In this document: positions 9,806 to 20,900 of the stretch, in pieces | How the letters are laid out: every line of letters begins with the position of its first letter | How positions within the stretch are numbered: position 1 is the stretch's first letter | Assembly: GCA_963920575.1 (NCBI GenBank) | Contig: OY986971.1 | Location: forward strand, 1,984,001-2,048,000 | DNA: 64,000 bases | Source: Narthecium ossifragum | Lineage: Eukaryota > Streptophyta > Magnoliopsida > Dioscoreales > Nartheciaceae | Direction of reading: 5' to 3' | Translations under genes and position numbers: made by a program | Notes under the pieces: model-generated | What the model was told of the DNA's origin: nothing | The model's database searches: none | What the model saw: only the letters and a program-made list of their open reading frames with translations

Positions 9806-11505
9806 TAATAAGACGTGAAAAGTGCATAAATCACCTTTTTAACTGGGTCTCGTTAGTCTCCGAGCAATGCTATTTTAATTGTCTTCTCCCCATTATTAGG
9901 ACCCTCAGCTAAGATTAGATCAAGTTTAGTGCTAAAACGAACAAATAAAGAACCTGCAAAGTCAAGGAAGTCAAAGGAGCAAAGATGGGTCATCTTTGAC
10001 ACCAAAACTGTATCTTCTCAGAACGAACCAGATGGTGTGCTATACATGGTTGGAAAGCTCTGGAAGTCTAGTTTCCGAGAGTTTTTACGATTCGTGATTT
10101 GGAGTTTCCTAAAGAAAGATATGCTATTTTTAGTACAGAGGTGTAGTCTAGCAGTTACGAAAAACCAGATCGATCCGAGCTAAACCAAATCGATCTTGGT
10201 CGGGAAAAATCCAGTTTCTGAAGTCATCCGAGAGAAGAAGATCGATCTGATCCCAAAGAAGATCGATCTGGGTTGGTGCTGCGGGAAAAATAAAAGGAAG
10301 CTGATTAATCCGAGTTAAGGTTTGCCTTAGGCTATAAATAGCCTTCTTCGGAGTTCTTTTAGGGGGCCTTTTCTTGTAGCTTTTTAAGAGTTCTCTCTTC
10401 TCCTCTTCCTCAATAAAAATTAGGGTTAGATCTTGAAGATAGATCCATGGAAGGAGCGCGTCATCAACCTTCTTCGATGGATCGTCTCTTCAAGATGAGT
10501 AGCTAAATCCTTAGTTTAGGAAATTCTATGATGTAATAGAGAGTTTATCTAGGTTTTTCCTATGTATTAGAACATATAGTTTATGATGGTTTAATGGATA
10601 GATTTCAGATTTTATATATCTATTGGTAATATTTATTATGGTGAATGAATTGTATGTTCTTTATGCCCTAGAATTCGGCCTGTCTTTCCTAGGTTTGTCC
10701 GTGGTTGTACAGCCGTAATCTTTGAAAACTCAAAACACAAAAGTTGTAGCTCTTTTCCTTAGCTTTCCACCAAATCTTGAATCATCTCATTTCGAGTTCG
10801 GATGTGAAAGTTACGCTGAGATTACGATCGCTGGTTTTGAGTATTGCATGTTAGAGGCTAGGATTAGGACTTTTCCAAGATGCTTTCATGCTAGAACCAA
10901 GTTAGATCTTAGGATTGGATTCTAAACCCTAGATTATGATTGTAGGAGTGCTAGAACCACTACCTTAATGCTAGAACCATTAAGACCTATGATTATAACC
11001 TACAATTCGTTCTTTATCTTTATTGATTAGGCGATCTCAAAGTGCTAGAACCACTTTGATTACTCTCATACCAATTATCCGCTGATTTGATCTTCGTTTT
11101 GACTTAGACTTCTAATGAATCTATGTAGAGTGATAGTGGATCTAGCCGATCTTCTATCAACCTTAGAAAACCATCTAGAACTTATGGAATTGCTCTTATC
11201 CTAGGAATGCCTAGATAGCTCTCGATTATGGATTAGAATTTTCCTAGCATTTTCTCATATTGATAATTTGTTGTACTTTCTCTGTTTAAGTTTTAGTTAA
11301 TCTTAGTTAAACCCAAATCATTGCCCTTTTTTCCTCTTGATTGATTTAGAACTATACGACGTAATTAGCACTTCAACCTCAATTCCCTTTGGATTCGACT
11401 CGGACTTACTACTATCTACCTATAAAGTAGTTAGTTAGTAGTTTGATTATAAATTTATAATTTTGACGTACTTGTTAAGACTACGACACTTTTCAAGGCG
11501 TGTCA
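9806..11505 (+). mobile_element. Solo LTR, family 1, opposite orientation
   Basis: Flanked by CATAC at 9801-9805 and 11506-11510; the sister arm has the empty site (GCACATACATGAC at about 15988). The ends are TAATAAGACGTG (TG mutated to TA) and GGCGTGTCA. Both ends and the interior match LTR 7770-9426 in reverse. Promoter evidence: GGCTATAAATAGCC at about 10330 and an AATAAAA signal near 10412. It contains AGATCGATCT palindromes at 10165-10270. Length 1700 bp, with no internal retrotransposon region. Confidence 0.85.
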
Positions 11506-11510
11506 CATAC

Positions 11511-12084
11511 ATGGCATGCATGCGTGTGGCATGCATGAAGAGAGAGGAGGCGACAGAGTGAGAGAGGTCGGAGAGAGAGGGAGGGGTCGGGGGAGAGAGA
11601 GATCAGGGAGAGAGAGAGGGAGGGATCGGGGAGAGAGTGAGAGAGGTCGGAGAGAGAGAGGGCGGCGAGAGAGAAAGAGGTGGGAGTGAGAGAAGAGGTG
11701 GGAGAGACAAAGGGCGGCGAGAGAGAGGTCGGGGAGAGAGCGAGAGAGGGAGAGAGAGGGGGAGAGAGATCAGGGAGGGAGAGAGAGAGAGGTCGGCGAG
11801 AGAGAGAGAAGAGGTGGGAGAGATAGAGGGCAGCGAGAGCGAGAGGTGGGAGAGAGAGAGGTCGGGGAGACAAAGAGAAAGCAGAGGGGAGGCGGGGAGA
11901 GAGAGAGGGGGGAGAGGAAGGTGAGAGAGAGAGAGGCGGGGAGAGGGGGGGAGAGGGAGGTGAGAGAGAGAGAGGCGGGGAGAGAGAGTGGTTGGGGGAT
12001 AGAGAGGGAGGGTTCAGGGGAGAGAGAGATCAGGGAGAGAGAGAGAGAGGCGGGGAGAGAGAGAGGGAGGGGTCAGGGGGGAGA
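11511..12084. repeat. GA-rich arm segment (left arm)
   Basis: Long imperfect GAGAGA/GGTCGGGG purine tract that pairs with the CT tract at 15195-15870. Frames such as the Arg/Glu/Gly-rich 95-residue one are composition artefacts. Confidence 0.75.
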
Positions 12085-12089
12085 GAGAG

Positions 12090-14664
12090 TGTGAGGACCC
12101 ATCCCTCTATTCATGTGGCTCGTTATTGACCACAAGGGCAATTTGGTAAATTGCACCTTGTTGGTTTGTTTCACACCCGCGTGTGCACACACATGCCTTG
12201 TTTTGGTGTATGTGTTTGATTAGAAAGGTTAGGTGAGCCCGGATCGAAAGATCTGGGTTTGGGCAGAAGGATTTGCCCAAACCGCACTTTTGAGTGAAGT
12301 AGGATCGATCCGCCTAGGGGGGGATCAATCCCACTATGCTGAATGGTCGTTGCCTGGCAAGCAAAGGATCGATCCCTCCCCCTAGGGGGATCGATCCCTT
12401 GTATGTTGGCAGCTGTCTTCTTTGAGAGGACGACCGTCGTGGCCGTCGCTCCCTCTTTCAGAGGGAGGGGATGGCTTCTTCCCCTTTTTCCCGCCTTTCC
12501 CCGGGCTTTTCTTCTTCTTCCCTTCCTTCTCTTCTCTTCTCTTCTTCTTCCTTCTTTCTCTTCTTTCCCGCGGAGCCCTGCTTCCTCTATTTTCTTTCGG
12601 CAACCCCTTCTTCTTCGTCGTTCTCCCTCCTCCGGCCACCACTTTGGGTGTTCCAAAGCTTGTTGGATTCGTGGCGACGTGAGGAAGATCCCTGACGTGG
12701 GTTGGAGCTTGGTTAGCGGCTGTTTAGCGAGCAATCAACCAAGGAATTAGCTGTCTCGGTAGGTGTTCTACCTACTTGCACTGTTTAATGGGATTCTCCT
12801 AATCCAACCGTTGGATCTTGTTAATCTTCATGTTATTAGATGCATGTTGCCTAGTAGAATTTCTGATATAAGTTTCATGATCTTTGGTTGAGATTTGAGT
12901 AGGATTTATGCATGATTAATCTCGGATTTTCTGGTTTTCTGCTGTTCTTGAAGAACAGCCGGCTTGCAGTGAGTTTTTCGCCCTGTACGTGCATGATCTT
13001 GGGTTTTGATGAACATAAGAGTTGTAGATCTCTGCGTTAACTTTCCATTCCAGTTTATTTCGCATTTTTTCAATTTTCCAATGATTTGTTATGAATTTAT
13101 TACTGCCGGGCTGCGTTGCAGTAATTAATTGGTAAGTTAATTTAATTAGTGGTTTTGATTAGCGTTTTCCCGTTAATCTAACCGTTGGATGAATCTGGAT
13201 TTTGGATATGTTGATCCCTGCATATAGATCTACTGGAGGCTAGTTTGGATCCCAAATCCGATGCCGGTTGGACGTCGGATCGACGGATCAAACAGCTGTT
13301 ATGTAGAGAATGGTTTTTCTTGTTCTTGGGGCTTCCGAGTTGGATCGATCGGACTTGCGAGTCCGATCGATCGAACTACTTAGTTGGATCGATCCATGTA
13401 AGTTGCATCGATCCGACTTCAGGTAGGATCAATCCATGGGTATGTTGGATCGATCCAGGTTGCACCAAGATGGTCTGTTTATTGAGGGTTGTCGGATCGA
13501 TCCATGGGTACGTTTGGATCGATCCAGGGTTTCCTAGGAACAGTATCTGAGGGCAACAGAGAATGGCTTGTTTAGTATAAATGGGCCGAAGGTGTGCCCC
13601 TGTGCTGATGCTTGTTTATATTGTCTTGTTTGTTGCCTGCTTTACTGTTTTATACCTATCTGTTAATATTGCTATAACTGTTGTTATATTATTTGCCTGC
13701 TTTACTGTTTTCTACCTGCCTGTTTAATCTGTTTTATAATTGTCTTGCTTTCTTGCGCATTAGAGGCATGTTAGGCTAGGGCGTGGGTTTGGGGTTGTCC
13801 CTAGTACTCCAGTATCAATAGCTAGTGGTAGCTGTCGTTACCCCGGCATGGGTGTCCTACTGGTATCGTCATTGTCCACCCTCTGTCTGGGATTATCGGA
13901 GAAAGCCCAACCCTTGAACAGTGGCCATCGGAGGACGTACTATGGACAGGAACCCTGGGGTATCGCAGGGATTTGTGGGCTCTCTGGTAAGACCGAGCTT
14001 TTGATTTGGAGTTTAGGGTTTATATCGGCTCTGTGCTTTGAGTGATGGGAGATGATTGTCGTAACCACGGTTGTTCCGCCAAGTGTGGAGGTTCCACTTA
14101 GAGAGGGGTGTCCTACGGGTAGCATCATGTCCACCCTGTGTCAGGGACTGTCGGAGGTGGACCACCCTTGAGCAGTGGCTATCGGAGAACGTACTTTGGA
14201 CAAGTGCCCTTCGGGTTATTGGCGGGATTTATGGGGTCCCTGGCAGGCCTCAGCACTTGGCACAGAGTTAGTACGGTTGGAGTCGCCTTCCTTGTGTGTG
14301 TCGTAGAGTAGAACCCTACTGAGCTTCTTGCTCATTCCTACCTGCACCGCGGTTTTTGTAGGTACAGGTACCAGCTCTTCTCCTGTGGGCCCCCGGTGTT
14401 CGTCCTGCGGCAGCGCGTCGCCAGCAGACCATGTTTGAGGGCCAGGACGGCTTTTGCTGTGCGTTTGCGGAGACTCCAGAAGATATAATTTCTTTTTGAT
14501 AATTGTTTATGTAATCTTGTATAACTATGATGTATTTATACTATTTTGGTTTAGTAATTGTTAAAATTACTTTTGCTTTCTGTTTCCGCTGTTGGTTGTG
14601 TTTAGATGTAGGTTTCCCCCTCGTGTCCCGGTCCCGGATGGGTTTTCTGGGCCGGGGCGCGACA
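12090..14664 (+). mobile_element. Solo LTR, family 2 (Gypsy Tekay/Del-like)
   Basis: Starts TGTGAGGACCC, ends GGGGCGCGACA and is flanked by GAGAG at 12085-12089 and 14665-14669. 2575 bp with no internal coding. Matches LTR 55763-57937 at both ends and at internal landmarks (GGGCAATTTGG near the 5' end, TATAAATGGGCCGAAGGTG at about 13575). Long LTRs ending in GGGGCGCGACA are usual for chromovirus Tekay/Del elements; the lineage is inferred. Many GGATCGATCC palindromes lie at 12300-12400 and 13335-13525. Confidence 0.85.
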
Positions 14665-15190
14665 GAGAGGGCGGCGAGAAAGAGAGAGAGAGAGGGCGGC
14701 GAGAAAGAGAGAGAGAGAGAGAGGTGGGAGAGAGAGAGGGCGGAGAGAGAGAGAGGTGGGAGAGAAAGGGAGGAGAGAGAGAGAGGCGGGGAGAGAGAGA
14801 GATCAGTGAGAGAGAGGGAGGGGTCGGTGGAGAGAGAGATCAGGGAGAGAGAGAGGTCGGGGAGACAGAGAGGGAGAGGGTGGCGAGAGAGAGAGAGAAA
14901 GTCGATGGAGAGAGAAGACCTGGTGGTGAGAGGGAGAATTCCTTACTTATGCGATGAATTCTTTACTTAGCCTATAAATTTCTTACTCTTACTTAGCGTA
15001 TGAATTCCTTATCATATGAATTCCCTACATATGCGAGAAATTCCTTACTTAGCCTATAAATTCCTTACTTTTACTTAGCATATGAATTCTTTACTTATTC
15101 TATGAATTCTTTAATTATCCTATAAATTCCTTACATATGTGAGGAATTCCTTACTTAGCCTATGAATTCCTCGCATAAGTAAGGAATTCA
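14665..15190. repeat. Inner GA tract and tandem-repeat loop of the foldback element
   Basis: 14665-14930 continues the purine tract. 14935-15190 is an irregular tandem of GAATTCCTTACTT and CCTATAAATTCCTTACTT units, forming the unpaired loop between the two arms. Confidence 0.75.
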
Positions 15191-15194
15191 TATG

Positions 15195-15870
15195 ACAGTT
15201 GCTCTCTCTCTCTCTCTCTACCCGATCTCTCTCTCCACCGACTCTCTCTCCACCCATCTTTCTCTCTCCATCCACACACACTCTCTCCACCTGGTCTTCT
15301 CTCTCTATCGCCCCCCTCTCTCTCTCCCTCCTCTCTCACCCACCTCTCTCTCTCTTGCCGCCCTCTCTCTCTCTCCCCCCGACCTCTCTCTCTCCCCGCC
15401 TCTCTCTCTCTCGCCTCCCTCTCCCCCCCTCTCTCTCTCCCTGCCTCCCTCTCCCCAGCTCTCTCTCTCTCTCTCTCCCACCTCTTCTCTCTCTCTCTCG
15501 CCGCTCTCTCTCTCTCCCCCCCCCCCGATCTCTCTCTCGCCTCCCTCTCCCACTCTCTCTCTCCCTGCCTCTCTCTCCCCCTCTTTCTCTCTCTTTCCCC
15601 GACCTCTCTCTCTCGCCGCCCTCTCTCTCTCCCACCTCTTCTTTCTCTCCCACCTCTCTCTCTCTCTCGCTGCCCTCTCTCTCTCCAACATCTCTCTCTC
15701 CCCCAACCACTCTCTCTCCCCGCTTCTCTCTCTCTCTCCCCGCCTCTCCCCCCTGATTTCTCTCTCTTTCCCCGACCTCTCTCTCTCCCTGACCCCTCCC
15801 TCTCTCTCTCTGACCCCTCCCTATCCCCCCCCCCCCCCCGATCCCTCCCTCTCTCACTTCGTCGCCTCCT
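15195..15870. repeat. CT-rich arm segment (right arm)
   Basis: Pyrimidine tract dominated by CTCTCTCTC and CCCGACCTCTC, the inverse of the GA tract in the left arm. The long Ser/Leu/Pro-rich frames it contains are repeat artefacts. Confidence 0.75.
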
Positions 15871-16279
15871 CTCTCTTCATGCATGTCACCCACTCCTCTC
15901 TCTTCATGCATGTTACTCGCATGCATGCCACGGAGTGAGAGAGTACGTCGCCTCCTCTCTCTTCATGCATGCCACCCGCATGCATGTCATGTATGTGCCG
16001 CCCGCGCTCCCATGCACGCCGCCTCCGCGGGGAGGCCGACCCCTCTAGCGGACCTGACTCGCTCCTCCTCCGGCTCCGTCGCCTGCACGCCGCCTCTGCG
16101 GCGAGGCCGACCCCTTTAGCGGACCTGACTCGCTCCTCCTCCGGCTCCGTCGCCTCCTCTTCTCCGGCTTCGTCGCCTCCTCTTCTCCAGCTCCGGCTCC
16201 CCTCCTGTTCTCTCCCCTCTTCTCCGGCTCCTCTGTTTCTCTCTCTCTCTCTCTCCTCCCTCTTCCTCTCTGTTTCTTA

Positions 16280-16525
16280 GAGTATCTGGCTGTCTCCGGT
16301 GACTCCCTCAACGGCATTATCCTACCGGAAATCGGCAACCTCACTAACCTCCGTGAGCTCTACCTAGGCTACTTCAACAGCTACGAAGGTGGGATCCCGC
16401 TGGAGCTCGGTAACCTAACCCGCCTCGTCCGGGTCGATATAGCTAACTGCAGGCTCTCAAGAGAGATCCCGCCGGAGATCGGCCAGCTAGAGAACATGGA
16501 CAATCTGTTTTTTATCTATAGGTGA
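16280..16525 (+). pseudogene. Captured BAM/CLV1-type LRR receptor kinase fragment, right arm
   Basis: Reads EYLAVSGDSLNGIILPEIGN, then LRELYLGYFNSYEGGIP, ANCRLSREIPPEIGQLENM, and stops after FFIYR: 81 codons. It is the inverted partner of the left-arm fragment and, unlike it, uninterrupted. The LRR consensus (LxxLxLxxNxLxGxIP) is weakened at several places (GIILPEIG, LSREI), suggesting no selection on the protein. Also preceded by TTTCTTAG. Confidence 0.8.
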
Positions 16526-16850
16526 ACGGTATCTCCTAAGTAATAACTAATAACTAAAGATTCCTAACTAATAACCAAGGATTCCTTGAAATTGACAAGC
16601 ATTCCTCACTTATGGAAGAATAAAGTTGACATACATATGTCATGTGGCATTAAGGAATTGCTCGCAGAACTAAGAAATTTTCTCATTTCTCTCTCTCATA
16701 TTTGTGTCAGGTGACATTAAATGATGAGAGAGTTTACAAGGGGTATTTTCGTCCTGAATTTACGGATTTAACATGTTTTGTAAAGAAACATAAAAGTGTC
16801 CCTCAATTGATAAATTAAAAAATAAGTGAATTTAAAGGGAAATAATACCT

Positions 16851-17160
16851 CAATATAGCTACAAAATAGGAGGGTGTATTTGCAAATCTTACCTTGTAGC
16901 GTTCTAAAAATAGTTGAAAAATGAAAGATAAAAGAGCGATGCGCGTAACGTCTTCTATCTTCTTTTTATACTACTAGAACCGCGTGTCACCTTAGAACAA
17001 GTCCTCTACTTCTCGAGGTATCAATCTAGTTAAACCTACACCACCCAATATTGCCCTCAGTTTGACTTGAAGAGTCAACTTCTCCCTGAGAACAAGAATC
17101 CACGTAATCATGATATGCTTTGCTATCCTCCCTCGCATCCTTCTCTAGTCCTCTCTTCGT
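16851..17160. other. Half of the 110-bp block and intergenic sequence
   Basis: 16851-16895 (CAATATAGCTACAAAATAGG, then GTATTTGCAAAT) is the half-block severed from 7078-7146 by the foldback element. The rest shows no gene; it is the 5' flank of the small peptide gene. Confidence 0.5.
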
Positions 17161-17161
17161 G

Positions 17162-17167
17162 TATAAA
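17162..17167 (+). promoter_or_regulatory. TATA box of small peptide gene A
   Basis: TATAAA 81-86 bp before the ATG at 17248, a suitable distance for a short 5' UTR. Similar TATA motifs precede the two next relatives at comparable distances. Confidence 0.55.
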
Positions 17168-17247
17168 GCCGAATGATCCAGCGTTTGATCCACCACATTA
17201 CGGCACTCCTCGCACTCTGCCATCCGAGCTCAACAACCGCCGTCGAC

Positions 17248-17451
17248 ATGCCCGGAAGCTACCAATGCGTCCGCCGGGAACCGGCCCGGGGAACCCACCC
17301 CCGGTATGTCCCCCGCCGCGGTGAGGTTCTAAAACGAGCGGTGAGAGCTCTCTTCCGGTCACTCGCCGGTCTTTGCACTGCAGGTGTCCAGGTGGCAGCT
17401 TCTCATTCGAAAGAGCCAAACGCCGGAGTTATGGAAGGGCCCCAACCATAG
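17248..17451 (+). CDS. Small basic protein A of the YVPxRG family, 67 residues
   Basis: Core HPRYVPRRGEVLKRAVRALF then SLAG at residues 17-40, shared with five other short frames downstream. The core predicts a basic amphipathic helix; the N-terminus is Arg-rich and the tail hydrophilic. There is no signal peptide, membrane segment or conserved Cys pair. I chose this ATG because homology with protein B starts here (MPGS/MPAS); an in-frame ATG at 17173 would add 25 unrelated residues. It lies about 0.5 kb upstream of the PHD-Myb gene on the same strand. I do not recognise a named family. Function unknown; a nuclear or peptide-like regulatory role is only a guess. Confidence 0.65.
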   Translation: MPGSYQCVRREPARGTHPRYVPRRGEVLKRAVRALFRSLAGLCTAGVQVAASHSKEPNAGVMEGPQP

Positions 17452-17973
17452 GACGGTGGAGATACGGTTATGGTTGAGCTTTGAAGGGCTCCTGATTGGA
17501 CGGACGGTGGAGATAGACTTCGATTTGGTGTACTTAATTAAGTTAGATTTGATGTAGCTCTGATTAATTAGATTGAGATTTTTCTAGTTTAGGATACTTA
17601 ATTAAGTTAGATTTTGCATGTATGATGACTAAGATTCGTCATGATTTGTTATTTCAACACATATTATTGAAAATAAAATATATATTCTTTTTTTTTTCTT
17701 TTTTTTTGTGAGAAATTTATTTCCCAGTTCCCACTGCTTATGTTGGAATAAAAAATTAGAATGTTTTTTAGTATATAATGATCACTTAATAGGAGGACTA
17801 CGTTTATTATCCTGGACCGTATGACGTGGCTGACGAAGCGCTTCTTCGAGGATGAATCTTGTGCCCCAAGTCCCAACTCCCTGTCTCTCACCCCTTCGAG
17901 ATTCCCACGCACGGAGCCCGCCGCCCACGGCCGACGCCGCCCGTCGCCGGCGACGCCCACTTCTCCCTCTGTG
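17452..17973. other. Intergenic region and 5' leader of the PHD-Myb gene
   Basis: Contains a GGACGGTGGAGATA direct repeat (17452 and 17501) and AT-rich sequence. 17820-17973 is GC-rich and open in frame with the next gene, and is probably its 5' UTR. Confidence 0.5.
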
Positions 17974-20900
17974 ATGGCGTCCACAGCTCTCCCTTGGCTT
18001 TGGGTCATCGAAGCACTGGCGGATGTCAGGGACGCCGATATCGCCATCCTCAAAGGTACTCGCGAACCCTAAAATTCCAATTTTTGTTATCTTGTCGTTG
18101 ATTTATTTTCTCTGATCCAATTCTGGGGTTTTGGGATATCTCGCAGCGGTTATCACGAGGGTTCCCGACGTCTTGAAGGACGCCACGGAGGTCGTACGGG
18201 AGAGGATCGCGTTGAGGTACCTGGACGAGCTTGCCGGGAAGGACGCCACTCCTTCGACCTCTGCGAGCGCAGGTGGTGGCGGGATAGATGTTGACTTGTC
18301 CAGCGAGGAGGTGCTCTGCCGTTATATGAGAGAGGTACGGACGATTCTTTCCCCGAATGATTTGGTGGTGGCAATTGAATTGTTTTGCTTCGAGTTTGTT
18401 GCTTGAATTGGTTGGGTAGTTTCGTGTTTGGTTGCTCTTGGGAGTAATTTTGTTATGGGAAAGATCGAATTACGCGAAGACCGTAAGCTATGTGAGTTTA
18501 TTTCTATCGCTCTCTACTTGCTGGATTTGGCTTGTTGAGATGTTCATCGATGAAACGCTTTTTGGGTTTTCTGGGTGTCCTCTTGAAATTTATTAACTTT
18601 GGTAGCTTTAAACTGGTTTGGTTGGTATTTGGAGAACCTTGGGCTTAGGGAATGCAAATTACCTGTTTTCTTTCATTGAATAGATGATTCTACTGGAGAT
18701 AAGGGCTTGTGTAGGTGTTTGGTGATAGCAGGATAGACATTAAGAAGCTATTGCAGATTTTTGAATTTGGTTATTGTTTTTGTTAGTAGTAATTTGGTTT
18801 GATCATGGAGATATCTGAGCCCTTTTTAGTAAAATGGTTCTCTTCATTTGTCTTGAATGTAGACAGAGGAACAGTCTAGAGGTGTTTCTTTTTATTTTTG
18901 AGAACTAGCCTTTCGTTAGGACAATGTGATCTTGTTGGTGCTGCAAAAAATTGTGGGCTTTTCACAACAGTGGTTTTGTTGTTTCAGATTGAGGGAGAGA
19001 GCGTAATGGATAGAGAGAGCACTGAACAGTTTTTGCCTCATGCTGGATAATATCTATATAATGGTTTTAATTTCGATTATTTCAACTTGTTTTTTTCCCC
19101 TGATTTGGTGTTTATAGGACCAGTCATTTTCCTGCTTTTGTTGGAAACAGTACAGGGGAATCTGATCTTAATGGTTCTTCATAATTGCGGACTATTTAGA
19201 CCACTATGTCTACTGTCCCCAATGATGCCCATTTGCAGCATATCTGTATCTAGGTGCTCTGACGGTTTGCTCTTTGCTCACAAATATCTTAGCTTTATAG
19301 AATCTGGTAGTAGATTTTCCTTGTAGTTCTTTTATGCTGAAACAGGTCAAAATGGTTTCTGTAGTTTGCTTTCCTCTGGATTCTTAGTAAAGTCATTTCT
19401 GTGATTTTCATCTCCGTAGATGTTTCCATTAAGTTCATCAATGATGGCTGCTGTATGTCAACGTTTCTTGGTTGCTTTTGTCCATCACATGTTAAGTAAG
19501 ATTAAAAATTATTTTTGGTAGGTAATTAAAGCCTATGAAAACATAACCTTGAAATGACTGCGTGCTAGCTTTCTCTGGATGCTGATAAAGTTGTAAATGT
19601 AACTCCATGCTATGCTCGACTTCGGGCCAGATCAAATGGATCTGCCAAAGGACAGATAATCAGGTGACAGAACATTGAACTTATCAGTGACTGACCACTT
19701 GAAACTATGTTGAGTGAGTTTTGAAGATTAAAAGAAGACTATCCAGAGAGGATTCTGATTGCTTTAATCACGGAGGAATACATTAAAGCTGATTGGCTGG
19801 AACTTATTGCAGGTGTAGCTGGCGGACAGAGATTCTGTGGGTAGCCGGAGGAAAGTTAAGTAGATGTGTTTTGGAAGGACGAAAAAGATTAAGTGAAACA
19901 GTAACTTGGAGTAAATTTCTTGTCTTGGAACTGCTCATAAAGCAGTAGCTCGCCTTAAGCTTTTACTTTTAGGATTTGGTAGTGATGGAGGAGAATGTTG
20001 CTGACTGTTGTTCCATCTGTGGCCATGAAGAAGCTAATGATTTGATTCAGAAAATAGGAACTTCTGATGTTAACTTTTGAGAAAGGTTTCGATTTCTCTG
20101 TCGTGGTCATTATCGTAGAAAAGTGAAACTCAACTTCATTTGGTCGCTCGAGTTAGAGGAGGTAGCTTGATGCTTGTGTCAATAGGCAAAAAAAAATCTG
20201 CCTTCGATTTGTTTACTGATCTCATTTGACTCTAGACCGTCTCATGACTGAACGTTTCATGCACTATGCCTCTTAGAAGCCCATGATATTTTTTTGGGTT
20301 AATTTCATATTTACCCTTCAAATATCACATTTCTTAAAATGTCGTATCTCCCTTTATATGGGCAATATTGCATCATATTATCGTTCTGTTCACCAACCTC
20401 TAGATAAATAACTTACTATGATGAAATTTAAACCTAGATATGGTAAAACTCTAAAACACATCCAAATGGTAAAACTGTTCTTTCTCCTCCTTCACTGGCA
20501 GAGCTGCCTCCCTCCGCCACTGCCACTTCTTCAATCATTACCACATCTGACACTCTTCTATTTACTCCTCTCCAGGAAGGTTCCTTTCCCAATGGAACAA
20601 GTGAGGAGAAGAGAAGATACGGTTTTAGAGGCTAGAACATGTCTTTGGAAAAGATAAGGGTATTTGATTTAAAATGCATCCCTCCAAGAATTTCTAATGG
20701 AACTGTAAGGAATATTTTTCGACTATTGCAAAATTGTTACCCAAGTGATAAATATAACATACCCGTGCTTATACAATGGGATATATGACATTATGCAAAA
20801 GGGAAATGTGGTATTTAAGTTTATTTGAAGCCTAAATTTGATGAAACCTAGTTTGTATTGAGTCTTTGTCGTATTTCGAAGAACCTTTTGCTTGAGTTTC

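Larger units (their letters stand above)
7147..16850. mobile_element. Large foldback element carrying inverted receptor-kinase fragments
   Basis: The ends are inverted copies: AGGGTATTATTTTC at 7147 against GAGGTATTATTTCC read backwards from 16850. The arms match for their whole length once later insertions are removed. Left arm: 7147-7764, 9427-9800, 11506-12089 and 14665-14930. Right arm: about 15195-16850. The order in each arm is AT-rich end, BAM-like LRR fragment, GC-rich segment with ATGCATGC motifs, then a GA/CT-rich stretch. The loop (14935-15190) is a tandem GAATTCCTTACTT repeat. The core is about 3.5 kb. The outer ends interrupt the 110-bp block seen intact at 2992-3120. The superfamily is not fixed, because no clean target duplication could be read. 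Confidence 0.8.

Noticed and set aside
12171..12750. 187- and 135-residue frames
   Set aside because: Lie inside a solo LTR, overlap on both strands, and are Ser/Phe or Lys/Arg low-complexity.
11493..16280. Long Ser/Leu/Pro-rich and Arg/Glu-rich frames (up to 248 residues)
   Set aside because: Translations of CTCTCT/GAGAGA microsatellite; no domain, no codon-position signal.
9608..16280. Functional splice acceptor (TTTCTTAG) before the receptor fragment
   Set aside because: BAM-type genes have no intron at this place as far as I know; the motif is probably the edge of the CT-rich arm.
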